Positions 22,641 to 34,614 of a stretch of DNA of 64,000 nt are shown piece after piece. The notes under the pieces are model-generated. The model had not been told where the DNA came from, searched no databases, and was given only the letters and a program-made list of their open reading frames with translations. Source of the DNA: Acanthopleura granulata (Eukaryota > Mollusca > Polyplacophora > Chitonida > Chitonidae); NCBI GenBank assembly GCA_016165875.1, contig JABBOT010000012.1, positions 6,789,534 to 6,853,533 on the forward strand, read 5' to 3'. Both the position numbers and the translations under genes were made by a program. Numbering within the stretch: position 1 is the first letter of the stretch; each line of letters opens with the position of its first letter.

Positions 22641-22970
22641 GTGCACATTTACAACATCAATGTCTTGGTGTACACATTTACAACAGTGATATCTTTGTGT
22701 GCACATTTACAACATCAGTGTCTTGGTGTGCACATTTACAACATCAATATCTTGGTGTGCACATTTACAACAGTGATATCTTGGTGTGCACATTTACAAC
22801 ATCAGTGTCTTGGTGTGCACATTTACAACATCAATATCTTGGTGTGCACATTTACAACAGTGATATCTTGGTGTGCACATTTACAACATCAGTGTCTTGG
22901 TGTGCACATTTACAACATCATTGTCTTGGTGTGCACATTTACAACATTGATATCTTGGTGTGTATATTAA
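22641..22970. repeat. 29-bp minisatellite with 87-bp higher-order repeat
   Basis: Eleven 29-bp units, gtgcacatttacaac then atcagtgtcttggt or a variant, followed by a decayed twelfth. Three unit types (atcagtgtc, atcaatatc, agtgatatc) recur in fixed order. Units 3-5 and 6-8 are identical 87-bp triplets, which shows recent triplet duplication. The frames crossing it in two phases are by-products of the repeat. Confidence 0.95.
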
Positions 22971-25460
22971 CAACATTAAATTACAAGATCATACATCACT
23001 ACAATAAAGACCTTTTTGGCCACCTGTAAAAGCCCTGGATCAACTCAGAAAGGGGGTGTTAGGAGAAGTTAGTGTTTATTTCAGTGTACTGTATGGTGGT
23101 TTTGTGGTTTCCTGTATGATGGCGAGTACTGTTGAGGTTGTGGTGGTTTTAAGTGTATTACTGTGCAGTCTATGGTTGTGTTCTGATTCATCTATAAACC
23201 CGTGGCCTTAATCCCTGCGTCAGTTGTTGAAGAACTCTGGTGGTCATGAGAAAAACAGAACTGCCTGGGGATGTGACATAACAGTACAGTCCAAGAAAAA
23301 CTTATGCAATCTTAAAGATTTACATGACAGTGTGACTGATTGAAAGATTAAATTTTATATCCTGTTTATTATTGTGAAATTGTTGAGGTTTTGTTGGATA
23401 ACCCATGGTTTGACACCCATATTTTGTCCACAGTTTACAGTGCTTGTCAAGACACTGTGCCATTAATGTGTGCTGAAATGTCAAAAATCCTTTATTTTTA
23501 TTCATGAAATGTCATTTGCTGAACATACAGCCATAATGTCTGAATTCTAAATGCCGTAAATCACTGTGTAGAAAAGACCATGTGAAATTGGTCACTGTAG
23601 TGAATTATGTATTTTGTTGATTAAATTAATTACTGATGTTTTTTGTGTTTGCACATTTGTGAGATTTAAGAACCGATTATTTAAAAATCATTTTATGCTG
23701 ATAAGAAGATCAGCCTGAGAATGTGACATATCCACGATGGATTGAAGGTTGTCATCGCTACCAGATATTTTAAGTACCAGTATATAAAGATCATGAATGA
23801 ATAAGATACTAAGGTTTGTTAAGTGAGGCACAGGATATTATAAACCTGTGCATGTGAAGTTACATAATCCGAATCTTTTTGTTGATCCATTTCTTGCTGA
23901 TTACATAATTGTTTTTAAGAATATTGTTTTGTTTTTTTACCAAAATAATCATGTGCTTTCCTGATTTATGGGTTTGTTTACACAGAGTGTATTCATTAAT
24001 CGGTACACATGAATTAAGACAGACAGTAATGGTTTTGATTTTTTTTGTTACATTTATGGCATTCTTTGGTACTTTGCCACAAAATGTTAAGGCTGTGTTA
24101 CAAGGAATCTAACCTCTGGTTAACGAAATCTACTCAACCTGGAGAAATTTTACTCTGTTTTTAATCGGTTTAATGCTATCTTTCTTGTTTTCAATCTCTT
24201 TGTCGGAGCTTGGATTTATTTTAACATCATACATTTTGGTTATGATTTATAATTTTTTAGTTAAATTTTGCATTTTTTAAGACACTTTTTTTCCTCCATT
24301 AAAACCATTACAGATGCTGTGTATCTTAAGTTTTATACTGCTGAAGTGAAACGGTTTTGTGAAGCTACCAACCATATAATGTACTGTATAACTAAGTATG
24401 TTTGATTACACTGAATCCATGATGTGATACACTACAAATGATTACACTGAATCCATTACGTGATACGCTACAAATACAATAACATTGTACTCCTTATATA
24501 GACATGAATCCGTATTCATATGTCCAGATATTATGTACTTGTTAGTCAATATCCAGTGTACCTCGAAAAAAGTCGATGTGGTTATTATTTTCAGGGTAAT
24601 GAACAATGCGTGTTATCTGAACAATGCTGAGTCGCCAAAACCACCCGCATCTTCCAACATTGGCGTAGGCCATTTTATTGACAATGTGTTGAAAATATTG
24701 AACATATTTTACTTGTTCAGTTCAAGAAATGGGTCGACGTGAGACCTGGTATTTTTCCCCGGCCAAATGACTGTAGATGTCCAGGTACCCGTTTGGACGT
24801 GGACTTCGTGTAAGGCGAAATCTAGAGTTTTAGCGCGAGATTTGCACGATATCTGATAGACTCGTGTACGCGATTCAGTTCTATCATTTTGAAGAAAATG
24901 CGCTTTGAGAAGCGTAGTTTCGGATTACATGAACTGCATGTTAAACGGGACAAAGCTATCGCAATGTTTACTTTGCTTAAAGGCTCATTTGTTCCATAAA
25001 ATATTACCTGAACGCCAGGCGTTTTTTCCCCATGGCTTTCTGAAACGCGACCATCGCAGCACCAGATCCCATCAAATCTGTTTGATAGGCTCTGGATAGG
25101 CAATGTATTAAGTCGCACTATTTATTGACGATACAGTATATGTTTGTTGTACCCTCATTCATACAGGCAGTTGTTTTTTTTGTTTTTTTTTCTCCTTATT
25201 GATTTTATAACCATTGTGTTATGGGTGCATGCGTGGGTGTTCGCCTGCAGATGTAAGCATGTGTTATTCAGCAGATGCATGTAAATAGTTATACTCTGAA
25301 GTTGAATGTTTTGTTGTGCTAGACCAAAACAGTGGTATTGAACAATACGTTGTTTATTTATCTTGAGGTAATATACGCAATTTATGGTATGTTGGAATAA
25401 AGAGGCTTTGACAACAGTTTACACGCTGTTCTCGTATTTATTTGGATTAATATACATGAT
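22971..25460. other. intergenic, no gene seen
   Basis: AT-rich sequence with short frames only and nothing recognised. Confidence 0.5.
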
Positions 25461-25653
25461 TGTCGCTGTGAGTCAAAGTCCAGCTCAGGCTGGCTCCCTG
25501 TCCGGTAGTACTCGCGAAGGCCCACCAGCAACCTGCGGATGGTCGTCGGGTTCGCCCTGTCCTAGATGGTTTCTTCCCGCCATAATGCTGGTGGCCGTCG
25601 AATAGTTGAAATATTCTTTGAGTACTGCGTAAAACGCAAATCAAATAAATACA
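25461..25653 (+). repeat. tRNA-derived SINE, 5'-truncated
   Basis: Starts inside the B-box region (tgtcgctgtgagtc), continues through ccagcaacctgcggatggtc and cgccataatgctggtggcc to ttgagtactgcgtaaaac and caaataaata. The word atacatg occurs immediately before and at the end, a probable 7-bp target-site duplication. Confidence 0.85.
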
Positions 25654-27628
25654 TGTACGGAGTCCTAAACACTGTAACAGTGACATGAGCCTAAATCGTA
25701 TACCGTACCTGATCATGCTCAGAATGTATTTTGTATTATAGCACCACGTCAGCGGGTGCCAGTCTAATTACATTTAGTCAATATGTATACAAAACATACA
25801 GCTGTCGCAACAGGATAAACTGGGCTGCTTTAAAGCTATTCCATTTTCTGGAAAATACTGCCGTCACGCAACAGGTGAATAAGATTAACCACAACTGAAC
25901 CATGTAACGCATTTATCTATTAGCATAAACTCCATCATTCGTATACCACTGTAAAAGGGCCTTCATAGTCCATAATCACAAGATCCATTTCCAAAACAAT
26001 CTGTGACACCAGTTACCAAATTCGGTGCGTATGAATTGATGATATAAATAGTAAATGAAACTGGAAACCTGTAAGACAGAAACAGTGATCAGTTTTCAAT
26101 AACACAGAAAAGATACGTACGGTTATCCCATATTGTTTACGTGTTGGTGTTCAGCTTCCTCTGCTTTGATTGTGGTTTTAAGTACGGAGATGTGCCGTGT
26201 GCCCAGGGATGCTTTCCGGTTTCCACCACTCATATTCTTGACCGCCGCCGTGCCTTGAGTGAAATGTTTTTGCGCAACAGAGCTTCTCAGCACGAGCAGG
26301 GTTTAGCCAGTGTTACGTCGTCCCCTTTGCTTCCAAATCGCCCTGATTCTTCAGAGGTATACATCCTAGATCAAAGATACAGTATTACAGGCCAAGTCTG
26401 TATGGCGATTCAATGACCATGTGCCTATATCTCATAACAGCACAAACTCATAAAATGATCGCCCTCGTGTAAGTGACATGTTGATGAGTATAACAGTGTT
26501 CAACAGCCATGAAAAATAAATTTATAAACATAACTGACGAGAGACAGTGTTGTTGTTCAAAACTGATAAATGGGGGACAGCAACAATTAGAAATATATTT
26601 TCAGAGAAAGCCGTCGGTGCAACATTACATCATTCAAAGTTATGGAACCCTTCAATTTACCTCTCGACCAGCTCCGCTTCTGAGACATAAAGCAGTCTAC
26701 AAGTGCTTCTTTTTTTTTTTTGCAGAAGATTTTGGCCTCTCAGAAAACTATATCTTATTTAGCAGCAAACACAACGCCCTTACCTAACTTTAGGCCGTAA
26801 GTTGCGCGATTAATATAACAGGTCCTCAGTAATGAAAAGGCGATTAGGCCTACGCCCGTTGTTATTATACGAAGTAAACGTCTCACTGACAATAAAATAT
26901 TTTAGGCAAAGTTCTCCTAAACATCTCCGATCCCGTCCATGAACTAAATGACGGCCTTGTTACTGATTCTGAACCCAAAAATGCAAATTTCAGGCCACAA
27001 ACCGTCATACCCATGAACACTTAGAGTCGCATAAACAGCTATCAGCACAAAGGGTTGTCAGTAACTGGATCCGAATTCTCCGTCAGCTTCGAGATAAAAA
27101 TGAAACTGGAGCTCTCTATTCCGTAAATCCTGGTCAAATCTGCACCCTTCCGATTACCATCGCAGCCTCTCGGTAAAATGCCGAGAGCTTAAGTGCGAAT
27201 CGTATTTAGACTACCACAAAAAATAACTGGAAAAGCAACATCATCGCCATGCATGAGCATGGCGGAGTTCACAAATTATTCTCCTTTTTCTGGCGAACAG
27301 TTTCATCGTTTCAATCAACCGAGCCACACGTGACTGCAACTTTTTCAGTGTAGCTGAGGCCAACGTCGTTTCCCAGGAGACGCGAATAATTCATCTAATT
27401 CGCCATTTAAAACGATTCTTTCTTTAATACCATAACATATTCTTAACTCTAATTATGCATACTCCCTAGATACATTAAGATTTTTCGCTGAAATATTTTA
27501 CCGTTGAGGAGGCATGCATTCACTGTTGAAGTGGTGATGGGGCACATGCACGCGCTACCTGTTCTGCCGTGAAAAAATATCCAGAAGTGATGTGATTTGT
27601 CTGTTGTTGTTTCTCGTAAATTTACCAA
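25654..27628. other. intergenic, no gene seen
   Basis: No exon recognised. 26205-26275 (ggtttccaccactcatattc, gaccgccgccgtgccttgag) may be a very old SINE body. Confidence 0.45.
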
Positions 27629-27820
27629 TTCAGTTGTGTGATAAACAGAATCTCAGACGAGTGGTCATCGCATATGAAAGCTATGCAACTCCTTCGTTAA
27701 ATTGTGTGTTCCTTGCTGGCTAAAGCTCGCAATAAACTCAATATTTACTCAACTCGTTTCATAACTTTCATACGCGAAGACCACTCGTTTGAGATTCTTT
27801 ATACATACAATTGGAATGTC
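27629..27820. repeat. imperfect inverted repeat, arms about 55-60 bp
   Basis: The left arm (27629-27685) carries agaatctcagacgagtggtc, then catatgaaagctatg. The right arm (27760-27820) is its imperfect reverse complement, cataactttcatacg then gaccactcgtttgagattct. The loop is about 75 bases. It could be a fold-back or MITE-like element; no terminal duplication was identified. Confidence 0.8.
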
Positions 27821-29515
27821 AATGCATACCTTATATTCTCATTCTACAGTGTTTTGATTTTGAATCTTCAGCAGACGTAGGCCCAACTGAGACAATTTGC
27901 ATTCCTTTCATTTCGTTTACATGTTGACGGGCAAGTTTCACAAAGCGTGTTTGGGCTCTAAAATTTAAATAGTTGAAAAGTTAAATAAAATTTTACTACG
28001 ATATCATAAGGGGTGAAAATTTTCTAGATTTGATGCATTTATTTAAAGAGTGTAATTTTGGGGGGCTGACGAAATCTCTTTGTAAAGCGTAGGCCAGAAT
28101 TAATGTAAGGAGGCATATATAAAGATCTATAGGTGTAGTCACACCCATAAGATCTTATAGCCACGACACAATCGATATCGACGTTAATGATGTCTCAGAC
28201 ATATAGAGACAAGTTTGAACATCGTCGCCAGCATACATATAATGAACTGCTTTAATAGACTGTGATTTGAATGCGGACAGAACGTTTGTGCGTCTCTAAC
28301 ACTTCAAGGTGTTTAACCTAGAATACTCAAGGGCACACTGTACTGCCAGTGGATTTGTAAAGAACATTGACTACCGGCTGATCAGTTTGAATTGGGCTGT
28401 CATGCCGATAATAGGCGTTTACAGGCATGTCTTTGTAAGCTCCCCGCGATTCACCCAAGGGTTAAGTGTTGTCAATAGCCAGGAGCGTGACAACGGCAGT
28501 TTCGCGGGGTACGTTTTGACGTTTGGTACATGGCCTTTAGTCGAGAGCCGCTTAGCGACAGCATGGTTTGCTGCATTATTCCAGGGTATATGATACGCCG
28601 AGGTGAACAAGAACATTAACACACCTAAAATCTTCACGGCGTTCAGTTTGGCTAAGCGACGCTGTGTTGTCTGCGGTGTTGTGATCGAGTATATTTACAG
28701 GGGCTGTTAAGTGGCATTGCGTGGATTCACACCTTGTGCCTGACGTCCACTGGAAGGACCTTCGGTGCTATCAGTGGCAGTCGAACGGGCTCTGTTGCTG
28801 TTTGTTTGATATCAGTGCGACATGTAGTATAGTGCTAAGACCGTGCGGCAGGCACTCCAACGAAAGGCAACATTCTACTCAGTGTGGCCTTAGCCTGGGC
28901 TCTTATAAACCTCAAAATGCGAAAATATGTGGACTTCTTAGGTGAAGCAAAGGAAAGCCTGTGGTGTGACATAATGGTTGGGCAATGAGCTTGCCCTGGC
29001 ATCTGTATTATATCCTGTTTGAAGGATACATCATGTAGGAATGGTCATGAGACCAGCCTTTTTCAGAGATTTGATCTGCGGTCATGGATGTCAGACTGGC
29101 AAAGTCAGCTGCCTGATGTAAGTGACCCTGTGGCCTGTGCAACGTTCAGCCTTCGCTTCTTCACTGTGACCAGAGAGGAAGACATCCCCTGGAATTGCTT
29201 CGTGACTCAAGTATACGTTGCGTTTAATGTGTGTCTGTGAGAAAAGACATCTTAAATCGGTTGGCCTACAGGCACTGCTGTGACGCCTGTGTAAGTTTAA
29301 ATGCAAAACCGTATAAGATTTTTTTTCTCCGTCTTTTGAAATATTATGCGATTTGCTTTGCTAAAGATGTGGAGGAAATGGCCATCTTTCTGCAGTGTAT
29401 ATGTACATGTTATGCAGCAAGGCGCCACCCATACCAAAGTGAATCCCAGTAGCAACGTGTTTAGCACCGTGGTATTCAATTTACTGTAAAAGCAATCATT
29501 GTGACTGACTATATC
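27821..29515. other. 5' flank of the 29.5 kb ORF
   Basis: From about 28300 onward the sequence is less AT-rich than the surroundings and has overlapping short frames on both strands (28309-28593 + and 28419-28637 -). None looks like a real exon. It probably includes the promoter and leader of the downstream gene. Confidence 0.35.
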
Positions 29516-31117
29516 ATGGATAAGCTTGTGGCTTTTGCTGGCAAACCCTCCCTGGAGTTCATCACTGGGGAGTACGCCGTACTTCCCACCCGTCTGAGCC
29601 GGCACACCAGAACCCTGAATGCCGGCATTCGGAACAAGTTTCATCGTACCAGCTTTTGCCTGGAGTCACAGAGGCGCAAATTTTGTTCCTGTCACTCAGT
29701 GGAGGCTGCTAAACATCACTTGTCCTTACTCAACTTACGCAAAACTTTTAAGACTCGACCATGGAGGAGCAATGCGGTAGATGACTCTACACCAGACCCT
29801 TTCGCCGCGGATGCGTCCCACCTTAACCCCGTGGAACTCTCCCGTTTTCAGCTCGTGCGCGAAATCGTGGCCGCAATTCCAGGCGAGAAAGTAACAAAGG
29901 CTGATATTTGTGAAACCATGAAACAGATTGGACCTGTGTTCACGGAAGACAAGAACCACAACGCTGTCCAAATGAAACCATCGCGACTGGGCCAGCCGTT
30001 TCGTCGACCATCTCCAAAACTGTTCAGTTCCTGGGAAGATCCAACACAAGAGCATCGGGCTGCAAGGCAATCGGATGATGTTCCGGCACGCCAGGCAGTC
30101 GACCAAAGTATTGAGGTAACATCGGTGAGTGAATCTGTCGTCAGCTCGGGCGATCTGGCGCTGACACAGATCGATGACGTCACATCGTTGTTTTCCGGAG
30201 AAGACGCATCAGTGCCCTACTCAAATCCTCCAGTCACGCGAGAATTTGGAGAAGCCTCGGAAACCGCGTCAACAGCGCCCTCTGACGGCGTTTTACCGAT
30301 AAGCTCTTCCACAGAGGCCCAGAATCCTGCACCGGTCTTCATCACGGAAGTGGGTTATATACCTCTCAAAGCGCGTCAGAAAAAAGTACCGAGGGCAACT
30401 ACTATTAGCCACAAGAATTATCGCGAAGTTATCCCGTTTAAGCCTACACTACCAAATAACTTTCATAAGATGAAAATCGAAAGACATCGGGTCGATGGTA
30501 CAAGCCAAAGCTCCGAGAAACGTTTCCCAGTTATTAGAAAAACCGACCCGTATGGCCTTAGCTATAAAGGTGGACGAGTTGAGGAACCTCAGAAAGAGAT
30601 TGTGCAGCACAAACTGGGGCCCCCAAAACTGTCAAAATCGACAAATAACCTTGACAACACCATCAAACGGGTGAATTTTCGAGCGACAACTGCTTCTGGC
30701 AACCATGTCCAGGCTCTAACCCACGTGAACAAAAGTTCCTCAAGGGAACTGTTTTCCAACAAGGGGTCGGAGGAAGATTCTAAATCCTGTAAAGTGAAGA
30801 CCATTTCATGGAAGGAACCAGTGGCTTCCGTTGACAATGGTGTCCCTTCTGATAATTCCCCTCGATCGAAATGGAGTACGACCGGTAAGAAAACACAGAC
30901 TCCTCCAACAGAGAAACCACTGAAACCAATTATGAAACCCGTGACTTCCACATCTTACTCTCTGCCGTTTGTCAAAGTTGGTGCAACTGAGACCAGGAGA
31001 TTAAGGAGATCAAAACAATCTTCACCTCTGAGCTACCTCATTATGCACGAGGACACGGATGGAGTTTGTCAGCGCCACAGGCGGTGGCTTGTGAAAACAC
31101 CGGATTATCTACCTTGA
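29516..31117 (+). CDS. uncharacterised basic, low-complexity protein, single exon
   Basis: An uninterrupted 533-codon frame from ATG 29516 (A at -3, G at +4; an upstream in-frame stop is at 29462) to TGA 31115-31117. No other frame in the window is this long. I recognise no family. Visible features: a Cys/His-containing stretch near the N-terminus (RKFCSCHSVEAAKHH), a predicted helix around LVREIVAAIPGEKVTKADI (about residues 113-131), then a long Ser/Thr/Pro/Lys-rich, probably disordered region. The C-terminus is basic (RRLRRSK, RHRRW, ending KTPDYLP). There is no signal peptide, membrane segment or catalytic motif. It is the first of four intronless ORFs in 19 kb and shows no block in common with the two minus-strand paralogues. 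Confidence 0.75.
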   Translation: MDKLVAFAGKPSLEFITGEYAVLPTRLSRHTRTLNAGIRNKFHRTSFCLESQRRKFCSCHSVEAAKHHLSLLNLRKTFKTRPWRSNAVDDSTPDPFAADASHLNPVELSRFQLVREIVAAIPGEKVTKADICETMKQIGPVFTEDKNHNAVQMKPSRLGQPFRRPSPKLFSSWEDPTQEHRAARQSDDVPARQAVDQSIEVTSVSESVVSSGDLALTQIDDVTSLFSGEDASVPYSNPPVTREFGEASETASTAPSDGVLPISSSTEAQNPAPVFITEVGYIPLKARQKKVPRATTISHKNYREVIPFKPTLPNNFHKMKIERHRVDGTSQSSEKRFPVIRKTDPYGLSYKGGRVEEPQKEIVQHKLGPPKLSKSTNNLDNTIKRVNFRATTASGNHVQALTHVNKSSSRELFSNKGSEEDSKSCKVKTISWKEPVASVDNGVPSDNSPRSKWSTTGKKTQTPPTEKPLKPIMKPVTSTSYSLPFVKVGATETRRLRRSKQSSPLSYLIMHEDTDGVCQRHRRWLVKTPDYLP

Positions 31118-32337
31118 TTCTCGGGCGTGTAAAGTAAAATATTGTATGGTGGACCACACTTGTACATATCTTTCTGACATCAAAACAGAACATGCATAAT
31201 TGAAGTAACAATTCTATCAGAAATACCTCATAGATGATTTCTACAACAGTTCTTTATTCCCAGAAAAAACTGCATCGTACTGAGGCGAACAAAGTGGTTG
31301 CAAGATTTGCAGTCAGTGAGAAAATTTCGCTCATATCTCTACACCCAAGCCTGAGGTGGTGTCGATGAGACTTTACCAAAAGCTGACATGTGATTGTCCT
31401 CAGATATCTTGGTTTGATCATGGACTTTGAAGTCATGTTATGAAAAAGCAAAAAAATATTATGCCTGTCAAATTGCGTCCTGAAATATTGTCAATATGTA
31501 TTGTTACTTTACTTGTCTAAGGCACCAGTCGAAAGAGTGTTACCTTTTGTTCAATGCTACACTCTTGAGCCTCGTGCTAATTAGTTAGACTAAAACCCTG
31601 AAAACGTGATTTGTAAACCATTTTCTTGTAGCTCTAGACCAGTGACGTTCACTGCTATTGCCTTTTATATTATATCCGCAAAGTATCCGATACATTTTTA
31701 TGTAGAAATGCGTTGGTATATAAGTGTCAAAATAATTAAAAATGGTAAGCGGCCACTGCTGTCCATTCAGATTAAGTCTCAAGCCTTCTCGAAGTCTGTT
31801 ACCCCTTGTAACCCGAACTCCCTTGAGATTTTCGTGGAAGTCGAATACCGCTTATTATGAAACTGCCATCGCTGGTTTACTCCGGGAACACCGGTTCATT
31901 CCTCCCATAAATGGAAATTCTTCAGCACAGTTTTGAACACCCATGAATCAAGCGTTACTGATGTAACTTAGCTCACTTTACCTTATGTATCTTCCTGAAT
32001 AGAATCTCCGTTATTTAATTTTACTTGCAAGATGTATATGTTTAGCTGTGATATTGTTCACCATGCATTCATGGATAGCAACAGACCCGAGGTTGCGAAC
32101 TGTACGGATATATCTCCTAGTTTTGCACATGGTTGATCTTCTATAATACTAACACACACACAACACCAATCTATTTGATAAAACACCCTTACCGTTGGCG
32201 ATCAGTAGAGGAAATTGATGATTGTAGTGGAGAAGACCTTCACCACTATGTTTTAACGGCGTGCATTGAACCGAAGGTGGTCGTGATAACACGGAATTTT
32301 GACTAACTGTACAGATCTCTGCAGTGGCGCATTTTTA
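31118..32337. other. intergenic, no gene seen
   Basis: AT-rich, short frames only. No canonical AATAAA is obvious close to the 29.5 kb ORF. Confidence 0.5.
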
Positions 32338-32510
32338 CCATGGTGCCCAGGAACGTCTAAGTTGCTAGTATTTAAACACTTACATGAACAGTTAGTGTAA
32401 AACCCAAACTGAGCTAAACTGTCAAGAGGCCGAATTTCATCGGTAATGTGTGACCATTTGCCCTCTGTCACAATGTCCTCGTTGTTTTGCTTTTAATCTG
32501 TGTGTTGTTC
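32338..32510 (+). repeat. dispersed repeat R1, copy 3
   Basis: Near full length: accatggtgccc, tatttaaacacttacatgaa, aaactgagctaaactgtc, aagaggccgaatttcatcgg, taatgtgtgaccatttgcc, ctgtcacaatgtcctcgttg. Confidence 0.75.
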
Positions 32511-33149
32511 TCTTGTATGTTGCATCTGATTCCGCTTAGACCATGTCTTGGGCACGTGTGAAGATGGCGTGTATACAACATGACTACTGTGCATGTACTA
32601 GCAATATCCTGTATGTGATATCCAACACATTATGCTTCATATCATAATGACATCAGTGTTGAAGGCCTCTCCTCTCCCAGATGGCTATCTTTAGCTGAAC
32701 TTAGTATGTTTGAACGTTTGTAATATTCGTTCTTTAAACCGATATGAGCTCTGATTTTTAGCTTGTAGAAAATGGTATCAAGAGAGACGAACTGATACGG
32801 GAGAGGTGGGGTAGTAATCTGTTAACATGCTCGTAAAGAGTTACGAGTGATTTGTCGATGCAAACATTGGACGTGAAATTTTAAACCAACGTAATCAAGG
32901 GTAAATAACTATGGTCATTAAATGCAGCGAAACACACGATAGTTATCTCCCCTCCGTTAAGAAATCGCTATATACTTTTTTAACACCGACAGTGAATTTT
33001 CCAGCGACTACAAACTTTATCTTGTTCATGTAAATTTCACGATTGTCACTACAAATTGTGTTGAACCTTACACTTGATAAAACAGATCCCACTTCACACC
33101 GGATAATGCATAAATACATTGTTCGTTACTAAAGCGTCCACAGATTACA

Positions 33150-33440
33150 CTTTATATTGGATGAAGGGTAAATGCATTGTACTTTACAGTGTATAATGCG
33201 TAAACACTTTACAATTAGAAGAAAAACAAATATATTATACTCTTTAGGAGGATGTAGCGTAAATGAAAGGAAACCAGCAAAGAAACCGTCGATTCTGGCA
33301 TTGGCATTACAACTGTCAACTCGTTTTAAAATCCCACGAAGATGTGAAAACAGTGGTGTTTATATAGCCAACATCCCGAGGGGAAAAGCCGAATTAGAAA
33401 CGACTATGAATCAGAAATTCACCGTGTTCCGTTAGTATTG
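33150..33440. repeat. local duplication, unit A
   Basis: Shares with unit B (33680-33960) the words ggatgaagggta, acaaatatattatactcttt, ggaaaccagcaaagaaaccg, aactgtcaactcg and acgaagatgtgaaaac, in the same order. The frame through it is not credible as a gene because unit B has drifted with indels. Confidence 0.7.
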
Positions 33441-33679
33441 TATTGGTTGTAAAATAATCCAGATGTCACGAACGTCCACAATGAATGCCCACTTATGAGC
33501 TGGTGCCATGGCTGAATGGAATTCCACTGATTATTACATGATTACAGACATTCTGCATCTCTGACTGCGTAACTTGGATCAATACGAAAGCATATTAAAT
33601 ACATTGAACCCAACTTTAAACAAAGCAAATTTCAGCGTTGAAATTCAAACTATGGGTGTCTTCTTTATTAATGTTCACA

Positions 33680-33960
33680 ATGGATGAAGAGTATAAAATA
33701 TGCTTTACATTGGATGGTCCGTACACACAGTGAGAAATAAAAAAAAAACAACAAAAACAAATATACTATACTCTTTTAGGTGGATAAATCATAAAATGAT
33801 TCTGGAATGGCAAAGGAAACCAGCAAAGAAACCGTCGGTGATGACATTTGCCTACCAACTGCCAACTGAAAAACGAAGTCCTACGAAGATGTAAACACCG
33901 TGGTACTTATACTCCACTATTGCCCAATACATGACCATAAATCAGAGCCTCGTCTTGATC
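33680..33960. repeat. local duplication, unit B
   Basis: Counterpart of unit A about 520 bases downstream: ggatgaagagta, acaaatatactatactcttt, ggaaaccagcaaagaaaccg, aactgccaactg, acgaagatgtaaacacc. Direct orientation. Confidence 0.7.
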
Positions 33961-34113
33961 CGTCCAATGTACAAATTTGATCCAAGCTTACAAGAACATG
34001 TTCAGCTTTGTACGACCGGCTGGATTCTTAGCGTTGTTTACCGTTACTTGGTGTTGTAGTACGACTGGAATTCCCGATTTCTAGACTTTATCAGATTTAT
34101 AGAATATCAAAGG

Positions 34114-34225
34114 CTACGGCATGGGAGGTAAAACCAGAGCAACGACGACATTGTGGCAGTTGGCAAATGGTCACCACTGGTGAAGTCCGGCCTCACATAA
34201 AACATATCCTTATTTTAACTGTTGT
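34114..34225 (-). repeat. dispersed repeat R1, copy 4 (reverse)
   Basis: The plus strand shows the reverse complement: gggaggtaaaaccagagc, aacgacgacattgtggcag, ttggcaaatggtcac, cactggtgaagtccggcctc. Confidence 0.75.
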
Positions 34226-34528
34226 GGGGATTTTGTGAAAAGCAGCCGAACGTCGATTACAGATGTCAAGTTGGCCATGTTGGATCTCTAACAAAAGAAT
34301 TTCATGAATTTAGTGAATGGCACACTGAAAGAGAGGCATGCAGTGGGAGTCTTACGAAGGATCCAAAAACTCCGCGGGAGCAAATCACCTTTGCAATCAT
34401 TTTTGCAACTGAATTTAACCAGGTCCGGCCTTCGTGATTAAGTTATATAAATATATCAGTTTATAGACAAATGTAGTCTGACCTGCAAATATCAGAAATA
34501 TCAACGACAAATGCTGCATGTATTAAGG

Positions 34529-34534
34529 TTTATT
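34529..34534 (-). terminator. candidate polyadenylation signal of the 34.6 kb ORF
   Basis: The plus strand reads tttatt, which is AATAAA on the minus strand, 81 bases beyond the stop codon of the minus-strand gene. Confidence 0.5.
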
Positions 34535-34614
34535 CAAAATGGATTTTAGTTCAGCGTCATAAAGCATGCACAATTGCCTGTCCTTAAACGAGCTATATTT
34601 TGCTCTGTGTCAAA

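Noticed and set aside
16821..22970. CRISPR-like arrays
   Set aside because: Both arrays are direct tandem repeats with no unique spacers, in an intron-bearing animal genome.
22641..23029. Two ~110-codon frames over the 29-bp array
   Set aside because: They are two phases of the same repeat with a 29-residue period, not a protein-coding gene.
28309..28637. Overlapping frames on both strands, one with a signal-peptide-like start (MFLFTSAY)
   Set aside because: The minus-strand frame opens without ATG and the two frames are mutual shadows. There is no homology or splice support.
29735..30951. Minus-strand frames of 111-123 codons inside the 29.5 kb ORF
   Set aside because: They are antisense shadows of a long coding frame. 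None has a better context or homology.
33172..33894. Two frames sharing KPAKKPS
   Set aside because: The similarity follows from the local duplication at DNA level. The frames are not preserved between units because of indels.
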